DNA of 52,682 nt. It comes from Caloranaerobacter ferrireducens. Its GTDB lineage: Bacteria > Bacillota > Clostridia > Tissierellales > Thermohalobacteraceae. The first letter of the stretch is position 1, and the number at the start of each line of letters is the position of its first letter. The notes under the pieces were generated by a model that ran no database searches, was not told the DNA's origin, and worked only from the letters and a program-made list of their open reading frames with translations. Positions 16,391 to 23,750 of this stretch are shown piece by piece. A program made the translations under genes and the position numbers. The stretch lies in contig NZ_MDJR01000008.1 of the NCBI RefSeq assembly GCF_001730685.1, positions 1 to 52,682 on the forward strand, read 5' to 3'.

Positions 16391-16690
16391 CTACTTTTGT
16401 TTTAGTTTTAATGATAATTCCTCTAAAGTTGTAATGGTACTTTTTCTATTTATAATACTGCTTTCTTTTTTATGAGTTTTTCTCGTTAAATCTTCTAATG
16501 TTATTTTATTCACTACTCCAGATCTATTTTGAGTATTGTTCTTCTTATGAAATATTTCTAAAAGTATCTGCTCCTCTCTCTTGTTAAGATTATGAGAAGT
16601 ACTACTGTATGCCTTTAAATTAGCTTTATTTTTATTACCTGATTTTTCTAAAATATTGTTAAGAATTACATTCGTCAACGAATTTACCAT
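16391..16690 (-). CDS. Unknown 99-residue protein inside the shell gene block
   Basis: I do not recognise a family. The gene has a ribosome site (GGTGGTGAG) before its ATG and lies 13 bases after one hexamer gene and 57 bases before the next, so it is surely translated with the shell. The sequence looks like short amphipathic helices joined by polar linkers: residues 3-16 (NSLTNVILNNILEK), about 36-50 (NKREEQILLEIFHKK), about 64-74 (ITLEDLTRKT) and the C-terminus (TLEELSLKLKQK). That layout resembles encapsulation peptides strung together. A cargo-shell linker or scaffold is a reasonable guess, not shown. Confidence 0.65.
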   Translation of the reverse strand: MVNSLTNVILNNILEKSGNKNKANLKAYSSTSHNLNKREEQILLEIFHKKNNTQNRSGVVNKITLEDLTRKTHKKESSIINRKSTITTLEELSLKLKQK

Positions 16691-16703
16691 GTTCTCACCA
16701 CCA

Positions 16704-16973
16704 CTAATACTCTAAAATCTTATCAACTTCTGTATGGGGCCTTGGTATCACATTTACCGATATAATTTCTGCAATTTGGCTAGCTGTTTCTTTAGCGTTT
16801 TCTACAGCTGCCTTAACAGCAGCAACTTCCCCTTCGACCATTACAGAAACTATGCCAGAACCAACAAATTCAAAATCTACTATTCTAACATCAGCTGATT
16901 TAACCATCGTATCTGCCGCTTGGATTGCAGCTACTAAACTCCTTGTTTCTACCATTCCCAATGCTTGTTTCAT
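16704..16973 (-). CDS. BMC shell hexamer protein (BMC-H), copy 1
   Basis: This 89-residue single BMC-domain protein has [40 protein letters not shown] and the ending VNVIPRPHTEVDKILEY. The pore segment is FVGSG, different from KIGYG in copy 3, so facets probably mix tiles with different pores. Start ATG behind AGGTGG. The stop of UbiD lies 17 bases upstream, tying the shell to the decarboxylase in one transcript. Confidence 0.95.
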   Translation of the reverse strand: MKQALGMVETRSLVAAIQAADTMVKSADVRIVDFEFVGSGIVSVMVEGEVAAVKAAVENAKETASQIAEIISVNVIPRPHTEVDKILEY

Positions 16974-16989
16974 AATTTATACCACCTTT

Positions 16990-18342
16990 TTATTTAATAT
17001 TGGGAAAATATTTTGTAATTTCTATATTTTCATATCTAGGAATCTTAGCCTTTTCAAAATCTACTCCCTTTTTTTCTAATGGTTTTGTTGCATCTATACC
17101 TATTTTATCGGTAGTCCCTTTATAATTATGCGATGGGTCTAATACAGAGCCATTAGCTCCTGAAATAATAACTAAATCTTTTGATGCTTGTACTCTAGTC
17201 GCTAAAATTCCTTCAACTTCACTTGTGTTAAATATATCAACATCATCATCTACAACAATTACATGCTTAAAATCATTATTGCATCCTAAAGCCGCTAAAA
17301 TAGCGCTTTTCGCATCCCCTTCTTTCTTTTTGTTTATTGAAACTACTGCATGAAATCTATATCCTCCTCCGATTGTTACGTTAACATCCTTAACATCTAC
17401 AAGCTTGCTTAAACTAGTATAAAGCTCAACCTCTCTAATTAACCCATTAGGTAAGTGTTCTTCTCTACAAGGGAATGATACTTGAAATATTGGATTATTT
17501 CTGTGCATTACAGCAGTTATCTCAATAATAGGATGAGAATTTGCTCCTCCATAGTATCCCATCAATTCACCAAACGGTCCTTCTATTTCTCTTTTTTTCG
17601 GAGGTATTATTCCCTCTAATACTATTTCAGCATATGCAGGAACTTCTAAATCTACTGTATGGCATTTTACTAACTCTAATGGTTCTCCTCTTAAAGCACT
17701 ATCTATTTCGTATTTATCAACTCCGAAAAAATGACTGCTTACCTGAGATGCCAATAGAAATTCGTAATCATAACCTAAAATTATAGCAACCTCTAACGGT
17801 TTATTTTGATTTTCTAAATTCAATAGCTGGTCTTTGAGTTTAGGAGATGCTACAAGTATACTCAACCTGTTGCCACCATTAACTTGTAATCTTCTAACCG
17901 AAGTATACCTTTTATTAGTTTCTGGGTCTTTAATAACAATAATCCCTGCAGTTATATATGATGATGAATCTTTCTCATGAAATGTAGGTATAGGAAACAT
18001 CCTTGGAATATCAATATTTCTAGTTATAATATTTTCTTTTACAGGACCTGTATTTAAAAGTCTAGTTGGTTTAGGATTGGCAATAGCATCTATTATTCTA
18101 TAAATTCTATCACCATGAGTTAAGTTGAGCATATTGTAATATATATTTCTATCTCCAAACATTGCTCCTACAACAGGAATCCTATATCCTTTAACTTTAC
18201 TAAATAGCATTGGTCTAGTGTTGGAATAATATTTTAGCACCGCTCCTAATTCATATTCTGGATCTACTTCTACATCACAGGTTAATAAGTTCCCGTTTTG
18301 TTTAAGCTTCTCCAAGCTGGCTCTTAACATTTGCCTTTCCAT
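16990..18342 (-). CDS. UbiD family prenyl-FMN-dependent decarboxylase
   Basis: This 450-residue enzyme of the UbiD/Fdc1 family removes or adds CO2 on aromatic or unsaturated acids using prenylated FMN. The catalytic Glu-Arg-Glu set is visible: R150 or R151 in TSVRRLQV, and EGPFGE with E254 and E259. It also has DSSSYITAG (about 125-133). The length is normal. UbiX, which makes the cofactor, is directly upstream with 19 bases between. Lying in a purine BMC locus, it is a good candidate for decarboxylating 4-amino-5-imidazolecarboxylate to 4-aminoimidazole. The substrate is inferred. Confidence 0.92.
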   Translation of the reverse strand: MERQMLRASLEKLKQNGNLLTCDVEVDPEYELGAVLKYYSNTRPMLFSKVKGYRIPVVGAMFGDRNIYYNMLNLTHGDRIYRIIDAIANPKPTRLLNTGPVKENIITRNIDIPRMFPIPTFHEKDSSSYITAGIIVIKDPETNKRYTSVRRLQVNGGNRLSILVASPKLKDQLLNLENQNKPLEVAIILGYDYEFLLASQVSSHFFGVDKYEIDSALRGEPLELVKCHTVDLEVPAYAEIVLEGIIPPKKREIEGPFGELMGYYGGANSHPIIEITAVMHRNNPIFQVSFPCREEHLPNGLIREVELYTSLSKLVDVKDVNVTIGGGYRFHAVVSINKKKEGDAKSAILAALGCNNDFKHVIVVDDDVDIFNTSEVEGILATRVQASKDLVIISGANGSVLDPSHNYKGTTDKIGIDATKPLEKKGVDFEKAKIPRYENIEITKYFPNIK

Positions 18343-18361
18343 ATTATCCCTCTTTTCTAAT

Positions 18362-18916
18362 TTATTCTCCCCATCGCTTTATTAAATTGTGATTAATCTC
18401 AAATTGATCTAAAGTCCTACCTATAATCGAACTAACAATATCACTTATAGATTGGGGATGATTGTAAAAGCCTGGAGATGCAGGCAAAATAGTTACACCC
18501 ATTCTCGAAAGTTTTAACATGTTCTCTAAATGTATAGCACTTAAAGGAGTTTCTCTAGTCACTAACACTAATCTTCTTCTCTCCTTTAATATTACATCAG
18601 CTGCTCTTGTTAAGAGGTTATCAGAAATACCATTCGCAATTGAAGCTAAACTTTTCATAGAACATGGTACAATTACCATTCCATCCGTTTTAAAAGAACC
18701 ACTGGCAATTGGTGCAGCTAGATTTCTATTATCATGAAAATGAGTAGCTAACTCTTTAAGTTCATCTAAACTAATACCACATTCATGCTGCATTACATAT
18801 TCTCCCATACTTGAAACTACTAAATGGGTTTCTACACCAAGTTCTTTCAATACCTTAAGAAGTCCTACTCCGTATATAGCACCACTTCCCCCTGTTATTC
18901 CAACTATCAATCTCAT
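18362..18916 (-). CDS. ubiX: UbiX family flavin prenyltransferase
   Basis: This 184-residue enzyme makes prenyl-FMN from FMN and dimethylallyl phosphate for UbiD. It has the family start VGITGGSGAIYGVGLLKVL (residues about 4-22), PCSMKSLASIANGISDNLLTRAADV in the middle, RETPLSAIHLENMLKLSRMG and the C-terminal GFYNHPQS/GRTLDQF. Length is usual. It pairs with the UbiD gene downstream, as in many anaerobic decarboxylase loci. Confidence 0.93.
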   Translation of the reverse strand: MRLIVGITGGSGAIYGVGLLKVLKELGVETHLVVSSMGEYVMQHECGISLDELKELATHFHDNRNLAAPIASGSFKTDGMVIVPCSMKSLASIANGISDNLLTRAADVILKERRRLVLVTRETPLSAIHLENMLKLSRMGVTILPASPGFYNHPQSISDIVSSIIGRTLDQFEINHNLIKRWGE

Positions 18917-18956
18917 TCAGCTACCCCTCTTCCTAAGTCTTATGAAAAATTAGTCA

Positions 18957-18984
18957 TTTGTCTGCCTCAATTGAGGCAGACAAA
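18957..18984. repeat. 28-bp perfect palindrome between cysteine hydrolase and UbiX genes
   Basis: TTTGTCTGCCTC (18957-18968) pairs with GAGGCAGACAAA (18973-18984) around AATT. The downstream minus-strand sequence is ATGACTAATTTTT, so the hairpin may terminate part of the transcripts or protect RNA ends. It could also be an operator, being fully symmetric. Confidence 0.7.
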
Positions 18985-18990
18985 TTCAAA

Positions 18991-19593
18991 TTACTTAACT
19001 TTATTCTCTGTATCTCCTCCACCTATCCATGGGTCGATTCCCTTTTCCCACGCATCTATATATTCATCAATAGTCATAACCTTTGCAAATAAGCTCATAT
19101 CCTTCAATCCATATTCGTGCATTTCTTCTGTTTTTGATGCACATCCATCACTTAATGCTATTACCTTATAAGCATGGTACAATGCATCAGATGCAGTACT
19201 TCTTACACATACATTAGTCCAAACACCAGTAACCACAACTGTATCAATATTCTCTTCCCTCAAATATAAATCTAAATCTGTATATGCAAAACCACTATGT
19301 CTTCTTTTTGGAACTATATATTCGTCTCCTTGAGGATAAAGCTCTTTTATAAAGTCTGACCCCCAAGTTCCCTTAACAGCATGAACAGGTCTTACTCTAA
19401 AATCTGCATCATTTTTTCTATGTGCTTCCTGTATATGCACCAATTGAACATCGTCACCTTCTCTATTTCTTACCCATTCAAATAGTCTCTGTAAGTTAGG
19501 AACTATTTTCTCTCCTCCTGGGCACCTTAATGGCGCTTTCTCTCCAATAAAATCATTTAACATATCTATAACTAATATAGCGTGTCTAGGCAT
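18991..19593 (-). CDS. Isochorismatase-like cysteine hydrolase; candidate N-carbamoyl amidase
   Basis: This 200-residue protein of the isochorismatase/cysteine hydrolase superfamily includes N-carbamoylsarcosine amidase, nicotinamidase and ureidoacrylate amidase. The catalytic triad is D10 (VIDMLNDF), K96 (VPKRRHSGF) and C129 (TGVWTNVCVRSTASDA). The usual cis-peptide region precedes the cysteine. It follows the cyclic amidohydrolase gene with 14 bases between. The pair looks like ring opening followed by carbamoyl removal, as in hydantoin or allantoin use. Here it may hydrolyse 4-ureido-5-imidazolecarboxylate to the amino compound, CO2 and ammonia. The chemistry is family-based, the substrate inferred. 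Confidence 0.87.
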   Translation of the reverse strand: MPRHAILVIDMLNDFIGEKAPLRCPGGEKIVPNLQRLFEWVRNREGDDVQLVHIQEAHRKNDADFRVRPVHAVKGTWGSDFIKELYPQGDEYIVPKRRHSGFAYTDLDLYLREENIDTVVVTGVWTNVCVRSTASDALYHAYKVIALSDGCASKTEEMHEYGLKDMSLFAKVMTIDEYIDAWEKGIDPWIGGGDTENKVK

Positions 19594-19607
19594 TGCTATT
19601 TACCTCC

Positions 19608-21020
19608 TTAGAATTTTATTATTCTTTCTAATTTACCTTTGTTTTGTCTTTTTATAAACTTACCATAACCTTCACGACCTACAATACCTTCAGTATCATC
19701 ATAAACAAGCTTACCGCGAACTACTGTTTTAACTGGCTTACCCTTTAACTTAAATCCATGGAACGGTGTATATTTAGCCATTGTATACATCTTATCTTTA
19801 TCTATTGTCCATTCTTTTTCTAAATCTATAATTGTAAAGTCAGCATCAGAACCTATAAACATAGCACCTTTCTTAGGATATAAACCATAATGCTTAGCTG
19901 GATTCGTACTTAATACTTCTACTAATCTGCTTAATGAAAGTCTTCCCTTGTTATATCCTTCACTTATAATTACAGGTACCATTGTTTCTACACCTGGTAT
20001 TCCAGGAAAAGCTGTCCAAATATTCATTCCTTCTGCTTCCTTTTCTGTAGGTATTTCGTATGGAGCATGGTCTGTCGCTATAAAGTCAACTCTTCCATCC
20101 TGTAATGCCTTCCACAATATTTCATTATCCTCTTTAGTTCTTAATGGAGGAGCTATCTTTGCAAATTGTTTAAACTCACTCATCGCATCCTTATAATTTA
20201 GTGTCAAATAGTGAGGACAAGTTTCAGCAGTTACATCTAGTCCTCGCTTCTTTGCTTCTCCTACTAAAATAGCTCCTATACCTGTACTCATGTGTACTAT
20301 ATGAAGCCTTGCACCTGTCTCCTCAGCAAAGCTTATTCCTAATTGAATAGCCACTTTTTCAGCTAAAGTCATTCTAGCCTCAGCCCATGCAGGTCCGTCC
20401 ATACGACCTTCAGCTTGGAATTTCTTTACATAAAAATCACACATAGCAAAATTTTCTGCATGAATGCCTATTGGAAGACCAGTTTTAGCTACAGCTTTAA
20501 ATGCTTCTAGCATTTCAGGATCTGTTACTCTAGGATAAGTTGGAACTGATGGTGTCATATATACTTTAAAAGCACATACCCCATAATCTGCCTGCTCCTC
20601 AACATTATGCAACCATCCATTTCTTACATCTTCTCCAGTAACTCCACCCCACATAGCATAGTCTACAATTGCTTTATCTTTTATAGCTTCTAGCTTATGC
20701 TCTAAGTTTTCTACACTTCTTACAGATGGAACTGAACAGCATGGCATATCTATTATTGTTGTTATACCGCCACTTGCTGCTGCAGATGTACCTGTAAGGA
20801 AATTCTCTCTATGTGTAAAACCAGGATCATTTATATGTGTATGTGAATCAATACATCCAGGTAATGTTAAGTGACCTTCTGCATCAATTATTTCCTTAGC
20901 ATCAATACCATCTAAATCCTGCGTAAAACCTGCAATTTTTTCGTCTTTAACTAAAATATTAGTTAATATCGTATCATCCCCCTGTGGAATACGAGCATTT
21001 TTAATAATTACATCATACAT
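19608..21020 (-). CDS. Allantoinase/dihydropyrimidinase-like cyclic amidohydrolase; candidate xanthine amidohydrolase
   Basis: This 470-residue binuclear metal enzyme is of the dihydroorotase/allantoinase/hydantoinase family. The metal set is complete: DSHTH (H60, H62), carboxylated lysine in AFKVYM (K152), H187 (GIHAEN), H243 (VHMST) and D317 (ATDHAPY). Allantoinase-like features include THRENFLTGT and DMPCC. Nothing else here makes or uses allantoin (no urate oxidase or allantoate enzyme), while xanthine is the expected product of the neighbouring dehydrogenase. Hydrolysis of the pyrimidine ring of xanthine is the same bond chemistry. Start ATG behind AGGGGG. Confidence 0.88.
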   Translation of the reverse strand: MYDVIIKNARIPQGDDTILTNILVKDEKIAGFTQDLDGIDAKEIIDAEGHLTLPGCIDSHTHINDPGFTHRENFLTGTSAAASGGITTIIDMPCCSVPSVRSVENLEHKLEAIKDKAIVDYAMWGGVTGEDVRNGWLHNVEEQADYGVCAFKVYMTPSVPTYPRVTDPEMLEAFKAVAKTGLPIGIHAENFAMCDFYVKKFQAEGRMDGPAWAEARMTLAEKVAIQLGISFAEETGARLHIVHMSTGIGAILVGEAKKRGLDVTAETCPHYLTLNYKDAMSEFKQFAKIAPPLRTKEDNEILWKALQDGRVDFIATDHAPYEIPTEKEAEGMNIWTAFPGIPGVETMVPVIISEGYNKGRLSLSRLVEVLSTNPAKHYGLYPKKGAMFIGSDADFTIIDLEKEWTIDKDKMYTMAKYTPFHGFKLKGKPVKTVVRGKLVYDDTEGIVGREGYGKFIKRQNKGKLERIIKF

Positions 21021-21046
21021 TTTAAATCCCCCTTGTATTAATATTA

Positions 21047-21141
21047 TTTAAACGGTTGCCAGCCAATGTAATACTTTATCATCAACTGACAACCAAAAGC
21101 TACCATCTATTGGCTATCAACTATTAAATATCGACTGGTAT
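21047..21141. repeat. Low-complexity spacer directly after the formiminotransferase stop
   Basis: The gap holds degenerate repeats of GGTTGTCAGTTGATGAT/TTGATAGCCAATAG style on the minus strand (for example GTTGATAGCCAATAG and GGCTGGCAACC). It starts at the stop codon, like the heptad spacers after tupA and moeA. No gene or clear terminator is seen in it. Confidence 0.45.
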
Positions 21142-22050
21142 CTACTTCATCAAATGTGTCTCTAATATCTGCTCTTTTCTAAAATTCTCTAATCCTAAAT
21201 AATACTCCAATGAATTTAATAAGTGTTCTAATTTAACCGGTCCTACTATTTCAGAACCAGTAACAGCTACTCCATATCTTGCCGCTTCCTGTTTAACAAA
21301 GTTATATGCTCTATAAAGTGGTGTTTGAGTGCAATCAAACATATTCATTGAAACAACTACACCAGATCTTTCTGGAAATTTGATACCAACTGCTCTAACT
21401 GTTGAAAAACCACCACTAGGTCCTCTTACTGCTTTTGCTATCTTCTTAGCAATACTTAAATCTTCAGTGGCCAAAAATACATTATATGCTGTCAATCCTT
21501 CTGTATCTGCACTAACAATTGTCGCACCTGCTGTTGGATGTAAAGCTGCAGGACCAATATCTGGCTTTCTTTCATCTGTATGGGCTACTTTTTTAAGCCC
21601 TTCATATTGTCCTTTCCTTATAAAAGATAAAGCCTTCCTTTTTTCACATCTTGCATTCTGTCCTGAAAAATAAACAGGTACTTTATATCTTTCAAAAATT
21701 TCTTTCCCAATCTCCTCTGCTAATTGCACACATTCCTCTAATGTAATATTTTTAAATGGAAATATTGGTATTGTATCCTGAGCACCAATTCTAGGATGAG
21801 TTCCTGTTTGTTCTTCCATATTTATCAATTCATATGATTTACCTGCCATATTAAGTAGTGCTTCTTTTAAAGGCTCTGGTTCACCAATTAATGTTACAAC
21901 CGTTCTATTAAAATCATACTCTGGCTCATAACTAACTAATTTTACTCCTTCTACATTTCTTACTTGATCAACTATCGCTTCTATAACTTCTTTTCTTCTA
22001 CCTTCACTAAAGTTAGGAACAGCTAATATGTACTTCTTTTCTTCTGACAT
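21142..22050 (-). CDS. Glutamate/glycine formiminotransferase (FTCD N-terminal family)
   Basis: This 302-residue enzyme moves a formimino group to tetrahydrofolate. It has the family start VPNFSEGRRKEVIEAI, the catalytic histidine in TGTHPRIGAQD (H85) and GPAALHPTAGATIV. The length is that of the transferase alone; the cyclodeaminase domain is absent. No histidine-degradation gene is present. In purine fermentation this reaction takes formiminoglycine to glycine and 5-formimino-tetrahydrofolate, which fits the locus. It is the first gene of the minus-strand metabolic run, with an ATG behind AAGGAGG. Confidence 0.92.
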   Translation of the reverse strand: MSEEKKYILAVPNFSEGRRKEVIEAIVDQVRNVEGVKLVSYEPEYDFNRTVVTLIGEPEPLKEALLNMAGKSYELINMEEQTGTHPRIGAQDTIPIFPFKNITLEECVQLAEEIGKEIFERYKVPVYFSGQNARCEKRKALSFIRKGQYEGLKKVAHTDERKPDIGPAALHPTAGATIVSADTEGLTAYNVFLATEDLSIAKKIAKAVRGPSGGFSTVRAVGIKFPERSGVVVSMNMFDCTQTPLYRAYNFVKQEAARYGVAVTGSEIVGPVKLEHLLNSLEYYLGLENFRKEQILETHLMK

Positions 22051-22372
22051 CCCACATCCTCCTTACTTTTCAGTTAATTTATACTTTATTAAAATACTAT
22101 TTCTTTTCATTGTTAACCATTCCACATATTAGTGCTATAACCTTTGTAGTTCTTTTACAAAACTTGTCTGTCCATTTGTATTTTTTATCCTTAGAATTTG
22201 TTATTTTTTTATAATTTTTTGAATAAGTATATATGTGCTTTCCCACAAATTGAAATATATGACTTGTGTAATTGTGTATTTTAAACAATTTCAAAGAATT
22301 TTTGATTTCTTTCTCATTTATACACTAACTAATTCAAAAAAATATAATAAAGGAATTTCTTCCCATAAGTGA

Positions 22373-22378
22373 TATAAT
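22373..22378 (+). promoter_or_regulatory. Probable -10 element of the KynB-like cyclase gene; divergent control gap
   Basis: GTGATATAATG contains TATAAT (22373-22378), with a weak -35. The cyclase start is 70 bases downstream, behind AGGGGG. The 397-bp gap 22051-22447 separates the divergent formiminotransferase and cyclase genes and is the natural place for regulator (perhaps PucR-type) sites. I see no clear operator and no reliable gene in it. Confidence 0.5.
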
Positions 22379-22447
22379 GAAAATGATCTATCCATTCCCA
22401 ATTGAAACAATTTTCTATTTAGAATCTTCAAAAAGGGGGATTTCTAC

Positions 22448-23140
22448 ATGGGGCTTCGTTTAATTGATTTATCACAAGAAATTTATCAAGGCATGTCTGT
22501 TTTTCCAATGCATCAGAAAACTTTCATAATGACAAATATGACACATGAAGAAAACATGAAAACTACTGGAAGCAAAACTTTAGGTTTCTCTGCCAGAAAT
22601 CTTTTAATCAGCGAGCACGGTGGAACACATAGTGATGCAGTATGGGAATATAAACCAACTGGAGATACTATTGATAAAATGCCATTAGAATATTTTTGGG
22701 GAAGTGCAATCTGTATAGATGTATCATTTGTACCTGAGAGCAGAATGATAGAACCAGAAGACTTAGAAAAAGCCGTTAAAAATTCCGGACAAGAAATAAA
22801 ACCTGGAGATATTGTATTATTATATACAGGTCATTATGATAGAAACTTCGGTACAGATAAATGGCAAACTACATATACAGGTTTAAGCTATGAAGGAGCA
22901 AAATGGCTTGCTGAAAAAGGAGTAGTTAATATAGGTGTAGATGCACCTGCGATTGATCATCCTAAAGATTTGAATTTTTCTGGACATCTAGTTTGTGGTG
23001 AATACGATATAACAAACACAGAAAATTTATGCAATCTGGATAAAGTAGTAAATAAACGATTTTTATACTTTGGACTACCATTAAAAATAAGAGATGGATC
23101 AGGATCACCAATTAGAGCAGTCGCATTAGTTGAAGAGTAG
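22448..23140 (+). CDS. KynB-like cyclase family metal hydrolase; candidate imidazolonase
   Basis: This 230-residue protein belongs to the cyclase family that includes kynurenine formamidase and acts on amides and lactam-like groups. The metal motif is HGGTHSDAV (about 57-65; usual HxGTHxDxP), with the supporting histidine in GHYDRN (about 128) and the GVDAPAIDH region (about 164-172). It lies divergent from the purine locus and shares its 5' gap. The classical purine route needs an enzyme to open 4-imidazolone to formiminoglycine, and no HutI-type imidazolonepropionase is present. This hydrolase is the best candidate here, but that is inference. Confidence 0.8.
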   Translation: MGLRLIDLSQEIYQGMSVFPMHQKTFIMTNMTHEENMKTTGSKTLGFSARNLLISEHGGTHSDAVWEYKPTGDTIDKMPLEYFWGSAICIDVSFVPESRMIEPEDLEKAVKNSGQEIKPGDIVLLYTGHYDRNFGTDKWQTTYTGLSYEGAKWLAEKGVVNIGVDAPAIDHPKDLNFSGHLVCGEYDITNTENLCNLDKVVNKRFLYFGLPLKIRDGSGSPIRAVALVEE

Positions 23141-23154
23141 GTAGTTTCTTTAAA

Positions 23155-23203
23155 AATAATGCCATTCATCCTCAACTAAAAAATGAGGATGAATGGCATT
23201 ATT
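23155..23203. terminator. Strong bidirectional terminator between convergent genes
   Basis: Perfect 20-bp arms at 23155-23174 and 23184-23203, beginning AATAATGCCATT and ending AATGGCATTATT, flank a 9-base loop. The right arm overlaps the stop of the ECF gene. It separates the plus-strand cyclase from the minus-strand genes. Confidence 0.85.
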
Positions 23204-23750
23204 TAGTTCTGACACTAACTTTCAAATCGGATATTATTTTCGAGTTTAAAATTTTTTCATATATAAAAGTTGTTAATATCCCACTTAATCCTCCACTTAC
23301 AGCAGACATTACTGCAACTACTATAAATATTTCTTTTTGTTTACCAAAAAATAATATGTACGATAAAGAAGCTCCTAGCAAATTAGCAACAGCTCCTGCT
23401 AAAATATTAACTATACAATCATTCTTAAATTTGACAGTTCGTAATACTATTTCAACACCTATCCCAGGAGGAATAAAAGTAAGAGCTTTAAGAATAAACA
23501 TACCATTTAATGTAACTGCTAAAAACGCTTGTATTAAACAAAAAAGAATCACGGAAAAAGGCTTTTTTATTATTCTGTAAACTAATGTAAGCCACATCAT
23601 ATAATATACTCCTCCTATTATTCCTGCTGGAACATGAAAAGTAGCAGTAATAACAGAAGATACATAAAATACTGCTGGTTTTGATACGATAGATATCGTA
23701 GCAAGTAATGATATTATCAAAAGCTCCTTTAAAGTAAAACCTCTACTCAA
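23199..23750 (-). CDS. ECF transporter S component (YkoE/ThiW-like membrane protein)
   Basis: This 183-residue protein has about five or six hydrophobic helices (for example LLIISLLATISIVS, AGIIGGVYYMMWLTLVYRI, AFLAVTLNGMFILKALTFI, FIVVAVMSAVSGGLSGIL). The layout matches a substrate-binding S component of energy-coupling-factor vitamin transporters. No ATPase or T component is adjacent, so it would use a shared module. The TTG start overlaps the methyltransferase end with GGAG 9 bases upstream. The substrate (a thiamine precursor or similar) is not clear. Confidence 0.7.
   Translation of the reverse strand: MSRGFTLKELLIISLLATISIVSKPAVFYVSSVITATFHVPAGIIGGVYYMMWLTLVYRIIKKPFSVILFCLIQAFLAVTLNGMFILKALTFIPPGIGVEIVLRTVKFKNDCIVNILAGAVANLLGASLSYILFFGKQKEIFIVVAVMSAVSGGLSGILTTFIYEKILNSKIISDLKVSVRTK

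Noticed and set aside
19608-21020. True allantoin degradation locus
   Set aside because: No urate oxidase, allantoate amidohydrolase or ureidoglycolate gene is present; the context is xanthine ring opening.
21142-22050. Histidine degradation gene (hutG/ftcD type)
   Set aside because: No hutH, hutU or hutI is nearby; the purine route to formiminoglycine explains it better.
22097-22294. 65-codon minus-strand frame between formiminotransferase and cyclase genes
   Set aside because: It starts at TTG without a ribosome site, is very A/T-rich and has no recognisable motif; it fills a divergent control region.
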